Under the pieces are notes generated by a model that saw only the letters and a program-made list of their open reading frames with translations, had not been told where the DNA came from and made no database searches. A stretch of 16,875 nucleotides of DNA, from positions 1 through 16,875 of the forward strand of contig CAAFPE010000030.1 of assembly GCA_900764755.1 (NCBI GenBank). Direction: 5' to 3'. The first letter of the stretch is position 1; each line of letters opens with the position of its first letter. The position numbers and the translations under genes are program-made. Shown piece by piece: positions 6,191 to 12,689 of the stretch. Source of the DNA: an uncultured Oscillospiraceae bacterium (lineage in GTDB: Bacteria > Bacillota > Clostridia > Oscillospirales > Oscillospiraceae).

Positions 6191-8020
6191 TCAGCCCTTC
6201 TTCCGGGAGGCCAGCTTCATCCGCTCGCCGTGGTCCAGCACCCGCTTGCGCAGGCGCAGATTCTCCGGGGTGCACTCCAGCAGCTCGTCATCCGCCAGGA
6301 ACTCCAGGCACTGCTCCAGGGAGAGGGTGCGGGGAGTGGTCAGGCGCAGGGCGTCGTCGGAGCCGGAGGCCCGCATATTAGTCAGCTGCTTCTTCTTGCA
6401 CACATTGACCGAGATGTCCTCCGCCTTGGGGGTCTCACCCACGATCATGCCGGCGTACACAGGGACGCCTGCACCAATGAACAGGATCCCGCGCTCCTGG
6501 GCGTTGAACAGGCCGTAGGTCACTGCCTCGCCGGTCTCAAAGGCCACCAGGGAGCCGGTGCTCCGCCGCTGGATCTCGCCCTTCACAGGGGCGTACTTCT
6601 CAAAGACAGAGGCCATGATGCCCTCGCCCTTGGTATCGGTCAAAAACTCGTTGCGGTAGCCGAACAGGCCCCGGGAGGGGACCAGGAACTCCAGCTTGGT
6701 GCGGTTGCCCACCGGATTCATGGACAGGAACTCGCCCTTGCGGGAGCCGATCTTCTCCATCACCGCGCCCACGCAGTCGTTGGGCACATCGGCCACCAGG
6801 CGCTCCAGAGGCTCGCACTTAACGCCGTCGATCTCCTGATACAGCACACGGGGAGGGGAGACCTGGAACTCATAGCCCTCCCGGCGCATGGTTTCCATCA
6901 GGATGGACAGGGACATCTCGCCGCGGCCGGCCACATTGAAGGAGTCGGTGGAGCTCTCCACCTCGTTCACCCGCAGAGACACGTCCTTCAAAGTCTCCCG
7001 GAAGAGACGGTCCCGCAGCTGGCGGCTGGTGACGAACTTGCCCTCCCGCCCGGCGAAGGGGGAGTCGTTGACTGAGAAGGTCATTTCGATGGTGGGGGCG
7101 GAGATCTTTACAAACTCGATGGGCTCCACGCAGTCAGGGACACAGATGGTGTCGCCGATGGTCACATCGCCGATGCCGCTCATGGCGATGATATTTCCGG
7201 CAGTGGCCTCTGCAACAGGGACCTTGGCCAGGCCGTCGAACTCATACAGCGCGGTGGCTTTGGCCTTCTTGGGGGCGGCGTCGGGGGTGTGGTAGTTACA
7301 CACCGCGATCTCCTGGTTCTGCTTGACAGTACCCCTCTCGATGCGGCCGATGGCGATGCGGCCCACGAACTCGCTGTAATCGATGGAGGAGACCAGCATC
7401 TGGAAGGGAGCCTCCACATCGGCCTCCGGGCCGGGAATATACTCCAGAATGGTATCGAACAGGGGCTTCAGGTCGCTGCCCGCCACATCGGGCTGGACAG
7501 AGGCGGTGCCCTGCCGGCCGGAGCAGAACAGCATGGGGGAGTCCAGCTGCTCGTCGGTGGCGTTCAGATCCATCAGAAGCTCCAGCACCTCGTCAATGAC
7601 CTCATACACCCGCTGGTCGGGGCGGTCGATCTTGTTGACCACCACAATGACCCGGTGGCCCAGCTCCAGGGCCTTGGACAGGACGAAGCGGGTCTGAGGC
7701 ATGGGGCCCTCGGCGGCATCCACCAGCAGGATGACGCCGTTGACCATCTTCAGGATGCGCTCCACCTCACCGCCGAAATCGGCGTGGCCCGGAGTGTCCA
7801 CAATATTGATCTTCACATCGCCGTACTGGATGGCGGTATTCTTGGCGGTGATGGTGATGCCACGCTCCCGCTCCAGATCGTTGGAGTCCATCACGCGGTC
7901 CACCACGGTCTGGTTCTCCCGGTACACGCCGGACTGCTTGAGCATCTCATCCACCAGAGTGGTCTTGCCATGATCGACGTGGGCGATAATGGCAATGTTT
8001 CTCAACTTCTCATTTCGCAT
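6191..8020 (-). CDS. typA: Ribosome-associated GTPase TypA/BipA
   Basis: This 609-residue translational GTPase has the usual length for the family. It contains G1 AHVDHGKTT (residues 13-21), switch I RGITITAK (53-60), G3 DTPGHADFGGEVER (75-88) and G4 NKIDRPD (129-135), followed by the EF-Tu-like beta-barrel and EF-G-like domains and the BipA-specific C-terminus. TypA binds the ribosome at the EF-G site and supports 50S assembly and stress or cold adaptation in the cytosol. The ATG at 8020 follows AGGAGGAGC; the frame opens 20 codons earlier but without ribosome binding site support. It is transcribed alone from a good promoter and ends at the 6114-6157 terminator. Confidence 0.98.
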   Translation of the reverse strand: MRNEKLRNIAIIAHVDHGKTTLVDEMLKQSGVYRENQTVVDRVMDSNDLERERGITITAKNTAIQYGDVKINIVDTPGHADFGGEVERILKMVNGVILLVDAAEGPMPQTRFVLSKALELGHRVIVVVNKIDRPDQRVYEVIDEVLELLMDLNATDEQLDSPMLFCSGRQGTASVQPDVAGSDLKPLFDTILEYIPGPEADVEAPFQMLVSSIDYSEFVGRIAIGRIERGTVKQNQEIAVCNYHTPDAAPKKAKATALYEFDGLAKVPVAEATAGNIIAMSGIGDVTIGDTICVPDCVEPIEFVKISAPTIEMTFSVNDSPFAGREGKFVTSRQLRDRLFRETLKDVSLRVNEVESSTDSFNVAGRGEMSLSILMETMRREGYEFQVSPPRVLYQEIDGVKCEPLERLVADVPNDCVGAVMEKIGSRKGEFLSMNPVGNRTKLEFLVPSRGLFGYRNEFLTDTKGEGIMASVFEKYAPVKGEIQRRSTGSLVAFETGEAVTYGLFNAQERGILFIGAGVPVYAGMIVGETPKAEDISVNVCKKKQLTNMRASGSDDALRLTTPRTLSLEQCLEFLADDELLECTPENLRLRKRVLDHGERMKLASRKKG

Positions 8021-8117
8021 ATACAAAGCTCCTCCTACTATCTCCGGCAAGACCGCTGGGGTCCTGGGCATCTCAAACAAGGGACCTGTCTCTCATTCTG
8101 ACAGGTCTGGACGCAGT

Positions 8118-8146
8118 ATTATACCGCTTTTGGGGAGAAAAATCAA
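8118..8146 (-). promoter_or_regulatory. typA promoter
   Basis: On the minus strand, TTGATT (8146-8141) and a perfect TATAAT (8123-8118) are separated by 17 bp, about 100 nt before the typA ATG. The promoter is divergent from the SOS-like promoter at 8285-8313. Confidence 0.75.
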
Positions 8147-8224
8147 CGGTTCCTCAAAAAAACTCACACAAAATTGCACCTTCTCCCACCGGGGGAGTTC
8201 CGGCAAAAAGGCAGAGTGCACCCG

Positions 8225-8253
8225 TCCACAGGTGTGGAAAACTATGTGGATAA
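8225..8253. promoter_or_regulatory. DnaA box and adjacent palindrome
   Basis: TCCACA-GG-TGTGGA (8225-8238) is a perfect palindrome. It is followed by TGTGGATAA (8245-8253), the exact complement of the DnaA box TTATCCACA. The site lies between the divergent typA and 8398 promoters. Confidence 0.45.
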
Positions 8254-8263
8254 TGTGCAAAAC

Positions 8264-8333
8264 CGAAAAAATGTTCGACTTCTCTTGACAAATTCGAACA
8301 TTTGTTGTATCCTGTAAATAGAACATAAGTTCT
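8264..8333 (+). promoter_or_regulatory. Promoter with three LexA-like (SOS) boxes
   Basis: TTGACA (8285-8290) and TATCCT (8308-8313) are 17 bp apart. Three dyads of form GAAC-N4-GTTC overlap this promoter: CGAAAAAATGTTCG (8264-8277, one core mismatch), CGAACATTTGTTG (8295-8307, filling the spacer, one core mismatch) and AGAACATAAGTTCT (8320-8333, perfect core, at the expected transcript start). The Gram-positive LexA site is CGAAC-N4-GTTCG. This arrangement would give tight SOS repression. Confidence 0.7.
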
Positions 8334-8362
8334 GTTTTGGCCTCTGGGACCGACATCAGCTT

Positions 8363-8381
8363 CCCCCGCATCTTCCGGGGG
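8363..8381 (+). other. Leader hairpin before the ribosome binding site
   Basis: A GC-rich hairpin (CCCCC with GGGGG and a flanking C-G pair) ends four bases before the GGAGGG of the next gene. It may modulate translation. Confidence 0.35.
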
Positions 8382-8397
8382 ATTGGAGGGACATTTT

Positions 8398-8661
8398 ATG
8401 CAGACGCTCTATTACAGCACCGCAAACTGGACCCGTCACACGAACAACATCGTCGATCTGGAGCAGTACCGCCGGAAGCTCTCCCAGGCTGAGGACAGTC
8501 AGCCGGAGGAGCCGGAGCTGATCCTCCTGCCCCAGTCCTCCGCTCCACGGGCCCGCCGCAGCCAGCGGCTGCGCCGGCGCGCCCTCCTCCTGGACGCCTG
8601 CGCCAGCATGGGGATCCTGGCAATGACCCTCACCTTTGCCCTGCGGGCGCTGGCGGTCTGA
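8398..8661 (+). CDS. Small tail-anchored protein, likely SOS-induced
   Basis: This 87-residue protein has a polar N-terminal half with a predicted helix (IVDLEQYRRKLSQAED), a basic stretch (RARRSQRLRRRA, about 50-61) and a single hydrophobic segment at the very C-terminus (about 62-84). The positive-inside rule puts the N-terminus in the cytosol, giving a tail-anchored topology. The ATG at 8398 follows GGAGGG by 7 nt; an in-frame TTG at 8383 overlaps that ribosome binding site and is rejected. Three LexA-like boxes in the promoter suggest DNA-damage induction. By analogy with other SOS-induced small membrane proteins (YneA, SosA, SidA) it could delay division. There is no sequence homology I can claim, and no LysM domain. 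Confidence 0.7.
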   Translation: MQTLYYSTANWTRHTNNIVDLEQYRRKLSQAEDSQPEEPELILLPQSSAPRARRSQRLRRRALLLDACASMGILAMTLTFALRALAV

Positions 8662-9490
8662 CCTGCTCTGCTGTGGGAGAGGGACCCAGCCCCCTCGGCG
8701 TCGCGGATTGCATATCCCCCTCTTTGCCGCAGAATATTTTCCCGGCCATCCCGTAGGGGAGGGGCTTGCCCCGCCCGCCGTATCTCAGAAATGCCCTGGG
8801 TTCGCCGTAGGGGCGGCCCCATGTGGCCGCCCGTCCTCCGCGGACCATGACGTCCGTAGGGCGCGACGACTCACAGGCTTTCGCCCTGCGGGGCGAGTTT
8901 CTTTCCCAGCGATGGGAAAGAAACCAAAGGATCGCCGGGGGAGACTCACATCGCCGTCGGGAACAAGTTCCCTCCGGCTCCAGTTCGTTCTCCCCCGGAC
9001 CCCCGGAATTTACGGGGGCCCCATTCTAGGGGGCTACCGGTCACTGTCAGGCGCGGGTGGGACAACGACTGCCCCCGCATCCGCGCCGCTGCCGCTGTCG
9101 CTTTATAATCAAGATGGCCTGGATAGCTGGACCAAACGGGCGCGCCTGATGGCTCAGGGTCTAATCTCTGCGGAGGCGAAGTGGCGGGCGGGTCAGGAAA
9201 CCCGCCCCTACAAGGCAATTTCGGTCATGTGCAATGCGATGACCACCGCAGCCACAGAACCACTTCTGTTTCGCCGTGATCTATGAAAGGTCCTTAAATC
9301 GCCGTATGGGCGGCCCTGTGTGGCCGCCCGCCTGTTCTCTGCAGGGAATGTTTCTCCAGCCATCCCGTAGGGGAGGGATTCGCCCCTCCCGCTGTCCGGT
9401 TTTGCTGTGATCCACCCGCTGTTTTTCAGAATGATTTTGTTCCATGCTGAGGGTTTCGCCCTGCGGAGTAACCTCCTTTGCCCACAGAGC
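8662..9490. repeat. Right repeat mosaic without genes
   Basis: About 830 bp with no credible gene. It is built of modules: an inverted copy of 561-585 (8693-8717), a GTAGGGGAGGG unit near 8753 and again near 9366, a GGGCGGCC/GGCCGCCC hairpin at 8811-8832 and again at 9308-9329, structured element copy 2 (8840-9025), an inverted copy of the 63-96 hairpin (9183-9213), and a copy of 24-56 (9384-9416). Several modules also occur at 1-600. Confidence 0.65.
8840..9025 (+). repeat. Structured repeat element, copy 2
   Basis: This is a paralogue of 100-290. The shared 19-bp head lies at 8854-8872. Hairpins are 8881-8886 with 8891-8896, 8897-8907 with 8914-8924 (11 bp, 6-nt loop) and 8935-8944 with 8989-8998 (10 bp). 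Compared with copy 1, at least four base pairs have changed on both sides while keeping complementarity. Confidence 0.65.
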
Positions 9491-9536
9491 GAACCCCTCC
9501 ATCCCAAAATTCGGATGGAGGGGTTTCCAGTTTTTT
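9491..9536 (+). terminator. Terminator-like hairpin at the end of the repeat mosaic
   Basis: A perfect 13-bp stem (9492-9504 with 9513-9525) with an 8-nt loop is followed, after TCCAG, by TTTTTT. No gene lies directly upstream on the plus strand, so it may insulate the XRE gene. Confidence 0.45.
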
Positions 9537-9617
9537 ATATTCCACACTATGACAGAATCCTAAAGAACACGTTCAGAGTCAGATTTCTCTTCCTCAAGAG
9601 GCTCAAGCCTTACTTCT

Positions 9618-9974
9618 TCAACGCTGCCCTTCCGCCAAATTGATCAACTTGATCTCCTCCCGCAGGATCGCCAGCAAATGGGGATAATAACAGGGGGCCA
9701 CCCCCCGGAGCAGAGACTCTACCTGCTGGGCTGTGATCCCCGGCTCCGGCTGTCCGCCCAAAAGAAGCTGGTCTGTCGTAATACCCAGCACCTGACAGAT
9801 CCGGCAGATCGTCTCCACGGAGGCCCCCATTCTGCCCCGTTCCAGATCGGATGCAAATTGGCTGGAGATGCCAACGGCCTCTGCAAATTCGTCCCTCGTC
9901 ATCCCAAGGGCCTCCCGCGCAGACCGGATACGACCGCCAATTTCGATATTTTCCGGTTTATACATCTGCCTCAT
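9618..9974 (-). CDS. XRE-family HTH transcriptional regulator
   Basis: This 118-residue protein has a Cro/CI-type helix-turn-helix at about 13-70 (IGGRIRSAREALGMTRDEFA, VGISSQFASDLERGRMGASV, ICQVLGITTDQLL) and a short C-terminal region with a predicted helix (LLAILREEIKLINLAE). I prefer the ATG at 9974 because GGGAG lies 8 nt upstream; a GTG at 9980 is too close to that site, and an ATG at 9965 is too far. The gene is divergent from a small HTH-like gene at 10111, and the intergenic region has a 9-bp direct repeat that could be its operator. It may regulate itself and that neighbour. Target and signal are unknown. Confidence 0.88.
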   Translation of the reverse strand: MRQMYKPENIEIGGRIRSAREALGMTRDEFAEAVGISSQFASDLERGRMGASVETICRICQVLGITTDQLLLGGQPEPGITAQQVESLLRGVAPCYYPHLLAILREEIKLINLAEGQR

Positions 9975-10036
9975 GCCCACCGCTCCCTCATTCTGTTATG
10001 TCCAGAATATCCAAAGTGCATCTTCTTTCGCAGTCG

Positions 10037-10084
10037 GCATTACACTTAAATTGTATTGTGCATTACACGCAATCATGTTATACT
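10037..10084 (+). promoter_or_regulatory. Promoter of the small HTH gene with direct repeats
   Basis: TTGTGC (10056-10061) and TATACT (10079-10084) are spaced 17 bp. GCATTACAC occurs at 10037-10045 and 10060-10068, 23 bp apart (about two helical turns), the second copy overlapping the -35 box. This is a plausible XRE operator. Confidence 0.5.
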
Positions 10085-10110
10085 CAATGCAGTTCAGGAG
10101 GTGGTTTTGA

Positions 10111-10320
10111 TTGCAGGATGAATTTGAGATCCGTTCCGAAATTGCGCTCCGGATCCTCCGGGAGACCCTGATCGATCTGAGGCGGATCGCACGTTGGACG
10201 GGTCTGACTCAGGAGCAGGTCCACGTCCTCAGTCAACGGGTGGGACGGCTGTCCGCCATTCCAGATCCACATAGGACACAGGAATCACCGATTAAAAAAC
10301 CGTCTGGAACAGTCCTTTGA
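10111..10320 (+). CDS. Small HTH-like protein with TTG start
   Basis: This 69-residue protein has one recognisable feature, a probable helix-turn-helix at about 22-45 (DLRRIARWTGLTQEQVHVLS). The start is TTG at 10111, placed 8 nt after a perfect AGGAGGT (10096-10102). No in-frame ATG or GTG is better placed. The last 9 codons lie inside a strong terminator hairpin, with the stop codon in its stem-loop, so the C-terminal tail is probably not structured. It is divergent from the XRE gene at 9618-9974 and may act with it. Length and tail leave open that it is a truncated regulator. Confidence 0.6.
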   Translation: MQDEFEIRSEIALRILRETLIDLRRIARWTGLTQEQVHVLSQRVGRLSAIPDPHRTQESPIKKPSGTVL

Positions 10321-10338
10321 CTGCTCCAGACGGTTTTT
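10294..10338. terminator. Bidirectional terminator overlapping the HTH gene
   Basis: A 14-bp stem (10295-10308 with 10325-10338) is extended by five more pairs after one A-C mismatch, with a 4-nt loop. It is flanked by A6 on the left and T5 on the right, so it ends both the small HTH gene (plus) and glyS (minus). Confidence 0.9.
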
Positions 10339-10356
10339 GCTTTTTGAAAAAGACGA

Positions 10357-11778
10357 TCAATACGCCAGCTTTTCCTCCAGCCAACTCTTCAGCTCGCTGA
10401 TGGGAACACGCACCTGCTCCATGGTGTCGCGGTCCCGGATGGTGACTGCGTTGTCCGCGGGGGTCTTGTCGTCGCCCACGGTCTGGAAGTCCACGGTGAT
10501 GCAGTAGGGCGTGCCGATCTCGTCCTCGCGGCGGTAGCGCTTGCCGATGGAGCCGGCATCGTCATAGTCCACCATGAAGTACTTGGACAGCTCGGCCTGG
10601 ATCTCTCGGCCCTTGTCGCCCAGCTTCTTGGACAGGGGCAGCACGGCGCACTTGAAGGGGGCCAGGGCGGGGTGGAGGTGCAGGACGGTGCGGATGTCGT
10701 TCTTCTCAGCGTCCACCACCTCCTCGTCATAGGCGTCCACCAAGAAGGCCAGGGTGACCCGGTCGGCGCCTAGGGAAGGCTCCACCACATAGGGGATGTA
10801 GTGCTCGCCGCTCTCCTGATCGAAGTAGGTCTGATCCTTGCCGGAGGTGTTCTGGTGGGCGGTCAGGTCGAAGTTGGTGCGGGAGGCCACGCCCCACAGC
10901 TCGCCCCAGCCGAAGGGGAACACGAACTCAAAGTCGGTGGTGGCGTTGGAGTAGTGGCTCAGCTCCTCGGAGTCATGGTCGCGCAGGCGCAGATTTTCGT
11001 CCCGGATACCCAGTCCCAGCAGCCAATCATGGCAGAACTTTTTCCAGTAGGCGAACCACTCCAGCTCAGTGCCCGGCTTGCAGAAGAACTCAAGCTCCAT
11101 CTGCTCAAACTCGCGGGTGCGGAAGGTGAAGTTGCCCGGGGTGATCTCATTGCGGAAGGACTTTCCGATCTGGCACACGCCGAAGGGCAGCTTCCGGCGG
11201 GTGGTCCGCTGGACGTTCTGGAAGTTGACAAAAATGCCCTGGGCGGTCTCGGGGCGGAGGTAGACGGTGTTCTTAGCATCCTCAGTGACCCCCTGGAAGG
11301 TCTTGAACATCAGGTTGAACTGGCGGATGTCCGTCCAGTTGAACTTGCCGCAGGTGGGGCAGCAGATGTTGTGCTCCTCCACAAAGGCCTTCATCTCCGC
11401 CTGACTCATGGCATCCACGCTGTGGCCCAGGTCGAAGCTGTTCTCCTGGCACCAGTCCTCAATGACCTTGTCGGCACGGAAGCGCTCCTTGCACTCCTTG
11501 CAGTCCATCAGGGGGTCGGAGAAGCCGCCCACATGGCCGGAGGCCACCCAAACCTGGGGATTCATCAGGATGGCGGCGTCCAGACCCACGTTATAGGGGT
11601 TCTCCTGGACAAACTTCTTCCACCAGGCCTTCTTCACGTTGTTTTTCAGTTCTACACCCAGAGGGCCGTAGTCCCAGGTGTTGGCCAGGCCGCCATAGAT
11701 CTCAGAGCCAGAGAAGATAAATCCCCGTCCCTTACACAGAGCGACGATCTTTTCCATGGTCTTTTCGCTGTTCTTCAT
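10357..11778 (-). CDS. glyS: Glycyl-tRNA synthetase, dimeric type
   Basis: This 473-residue class II synthetase, of the single-chain (alpha2) type, charges tRNA-Gly with glycine in the cytosol. Seen in the sequence: the N-terminal KGRGFIFSGSEIYGGLANTW (residues 16-35) and YGPLG (38-42), CxxC-type cysteines (93/96 and 140/143), the motif 2 region RPETAQGIFVNF (175-186) with FRNEITPGNFTFRTREFEQM (208-227), and a C-terminal GADRVTLAFL motif 3 followed by the anticodon-binding domain. The ATG at 11778 follows AAAAAGGAGT. Expression should respond to uncharged tRNA-Gly through the T-box leader upstream. The order rnhA, then leader, then glyS, all on the minus strand, looks incidental because glyS has its own promoter. 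Confidence 0.98.
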   Translation of the reverse strand: MKNSEKTMEKIVALCKGRGFIFSGSEIYGGLANTWDYGPLGVELKNNVKKAWWKKFVQENPYNVGLDAAILMNPQVWVASGHVGGFSDPLMDCKECKERFRADKVIEDWCQENSFDLGHSVDAMSQAEMKAFVEEHNICCPTCGKFNWTDIRQFNLMFKTFQGVTEDAKNTVYLRPETAQGIFVNFQNVQRTTRRKLPFGVCQIGKSFRNEITPGNFTFRTREFEQMELEFFCKPGTELEWFAYWKKFCHDWLLGLGIRDENLRLRDHDSEELSHYSNATTDFEFVFPFGWGELWGVASRTNFDLTAHQNTSGKDQTYFDQESGEHYIPYVVEPSLGADRVTLAFLVDAYDEEVVDAEKNDIRTVLHLHPALAPFKCAVLPLSKKLGDKGREIQAELSKYFMVDYDDAGSIGKRYRREDEIGTPYCITVDFQTVGDDKTPADNAVTIRDRDTMEQVRVPISELKSWLEEKLAY

Positions 11779-11847
11779 GTTCCAAACTCCTTTTTGTTCA
11801 GATTGTTTGGCTCAAGGTATTTGTCCTTCACACCTCGGTACACCGAA

Positions 11848-12080
11848 ATCAAAACGCCCTGAGCCGGCTGTATCGGCTCAGGGCGAACAAAGCTGTCCGT
11901 GGTTCCACCTGAATTCGTGTCTGGCTGACACGCACTTCGTTCCCGGTAACGGCGGGGGACCGGCGGGCCATTTCCTGCCCGCGCTCCAGAGGGCCTTCCC
12001 ATCCCGCCCTCGGAGGATTCACACCGTCCATCCTCTCTCTTGCGCCCCGGCGGGGGGTACTGTTCTCTGTCTCTGCTTTG
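11848..12080 (-). promoter_or_regulatory. Glycine-specific T-box leader of glyS
   Basis: On the minus strand the leader shows the stem I distal motif (AGAGAG...GGTGTGAATCC), GAA followed by the likely specifier GGC (11995-11993), then CCTCTGGAGC. Further on come the T-box AGGTGGAACCACGG (11910-11897) and a 12-bp terminator stem (11855-11866 with 11874-11885) followed by TTTT. GGC is a glycine codon, and the UGGA bulge would pair with a UCCA tRNA end, as bacterial tRNA-Gly has U73. Uncharged tRNA-Gly should favour read-through into glyS. Confidence 0.88.
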
Positions 12081-12086
12081 AGTGAC

Positions 12087-12115
12087 ATTGTAATATACAA
12101 AGCCTGGGTTGTCAA
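12087..12115 (-). promoter_or_regulatory. glyS/T-box promoter
   Basis: TTGACA (12115-12110) and TACAAT (12092-12087) are spaced 17 bp on the minus strand, just upstream of the T-box leader. Confidence 0.85.
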
Positions 12116-12142
12116 GGGCCGCTTTCCCGCCGGAAGCCGGAT

Positions 12143-12176
12143 TTTATCCACATTTTCCGAACAGAATGTGGATAAA
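12143..12176. promoter_or_regulatory. Inverted pair of perfect DnaA boxes
   Basis: TTTATCCACATT (12143-12154) and AATGTGGATAAA (12165-12176) form a perfect 12-bp inverted repeat with a 10-nt spacer. Each contains the exact DnaA box TTATCCACA. The repeat abuts the rnhA stop codon and lies just upstream of the glyS promoter. Confidence 0.55.
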
Positions 12177-12614
12177 TCACCGGAATTTTCTGCTCTCCGC
12201 CACCGCCAGTTCGTCACAGCGGTTGTTGTATGGGTTGCTTGCGTGTCCCTTTACCCAGTGGAGGTTGACGGTGTGATATTCACACAGCTCCAGCAGCTGC
12301 TGCCACAGGTCGGGGTTGAGGGCAGGCTTCTTGTCCCCCTTGACCCAGCCTCTGGCCCGCCATCCCTTGGCCCAGCCCTTCTCCAGGGCGTCGATGACAT
12401 ACTTGGAGTCGGAGTACAATTCCACCTGACAGGGCTCCTTCAGAGCCCGGAGGGCGGAAATCGCCCCGGTGAGCTCCATGCGGTTGTTGGTGGTCTGCGC
12501 CTCTCCGCCGGACATCTCCTTCTTGTGGGGGCCGTACATCAGGATGGCGCCCCAGCCTCCGGGTCCCGGATTGCCAGAGCAGGCCCCATCAGTATAAATA
12601 GTGACTGTTTTCAT
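12177..12614 (-). CDS. rnhA: Ribonuclease HI
   Basis: This 145-residue enzyme cuts RNA in RNA-DNA hybrids in the cytosol. The four acidic catalytic residues are present: Asp9 (YTDGACSGNPGPGG), Glu47 (NNRMEL), Asp69 (YSDS) and Asp134 (NRCDELA), with the loop His124 (HWVKGHASN). It also has a basic handle (WAKGWRARGWVKGDKKP), so it is the E. coli-like type with normal length. The ATG at 12614 follows CAGGAGGCAG. Oddly, 56 codons upstream of this ATG are open in the same frame because the broken half of a DUF559 gene and its repeat run into it; these have no start codon and are not part of the enzyme. Confidence 0.97.
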   Translation of the reverse strand: MKTVTIYTDGACSGNPGPGGWGAILMYGPHKKEMSGGEAQTTNNRMELTGAISALRALKEPCQVELYSDSKYVIDALEKGWAKGWRARGWVKGDKKPALNPDLWQQLLELCEYHTVNLHWVKGHASNPYNNRCDELAVAESRKFR

Positions 12615-12629
12615 GACTGCCTCCTGATT

Positions 12630-12685
12630 AAAAAGCCTTCCCCCCTGTGGGGGGAAGGTGCCCCCGCAGGGGGCGGATGAGGGGG
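12630..12685 (+). repeat. Left inverted repeat of the nuclease cassette
   Basis: It contains the palindrome arms CCTTCCCCCC and GGGGGGAAGG, then CCCCC-GCA-GGGGG, then CGGATGAGGGGG. It is inverted relative to 13037-13099. Similar units are common intergenic repeats in gut Clostridia (from memory). Confidence 0.8.
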
Positions 12686-12689
12686 CCCT

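Noticed and set aside
8093..8371. Minus-strand frame of 92 codons between typA and the SOS-like gene
   Set aside because: It overlaps both divergent promoters, the LexA-like boxes and the DnaA-like boxes, and lacks a ribosome binding site.
8636..9286. Plus-strand frame of 216 codons in the right repeat mosaic
   Set aside because: It crosses repeat modules and a conserved hairpin element whose changes preserve base pairing, not protein sequence.
10801..11862. Plus-strand open frame of 353 codons
   Set aside because: It is antisense to glyS and its leader and has no independent support.
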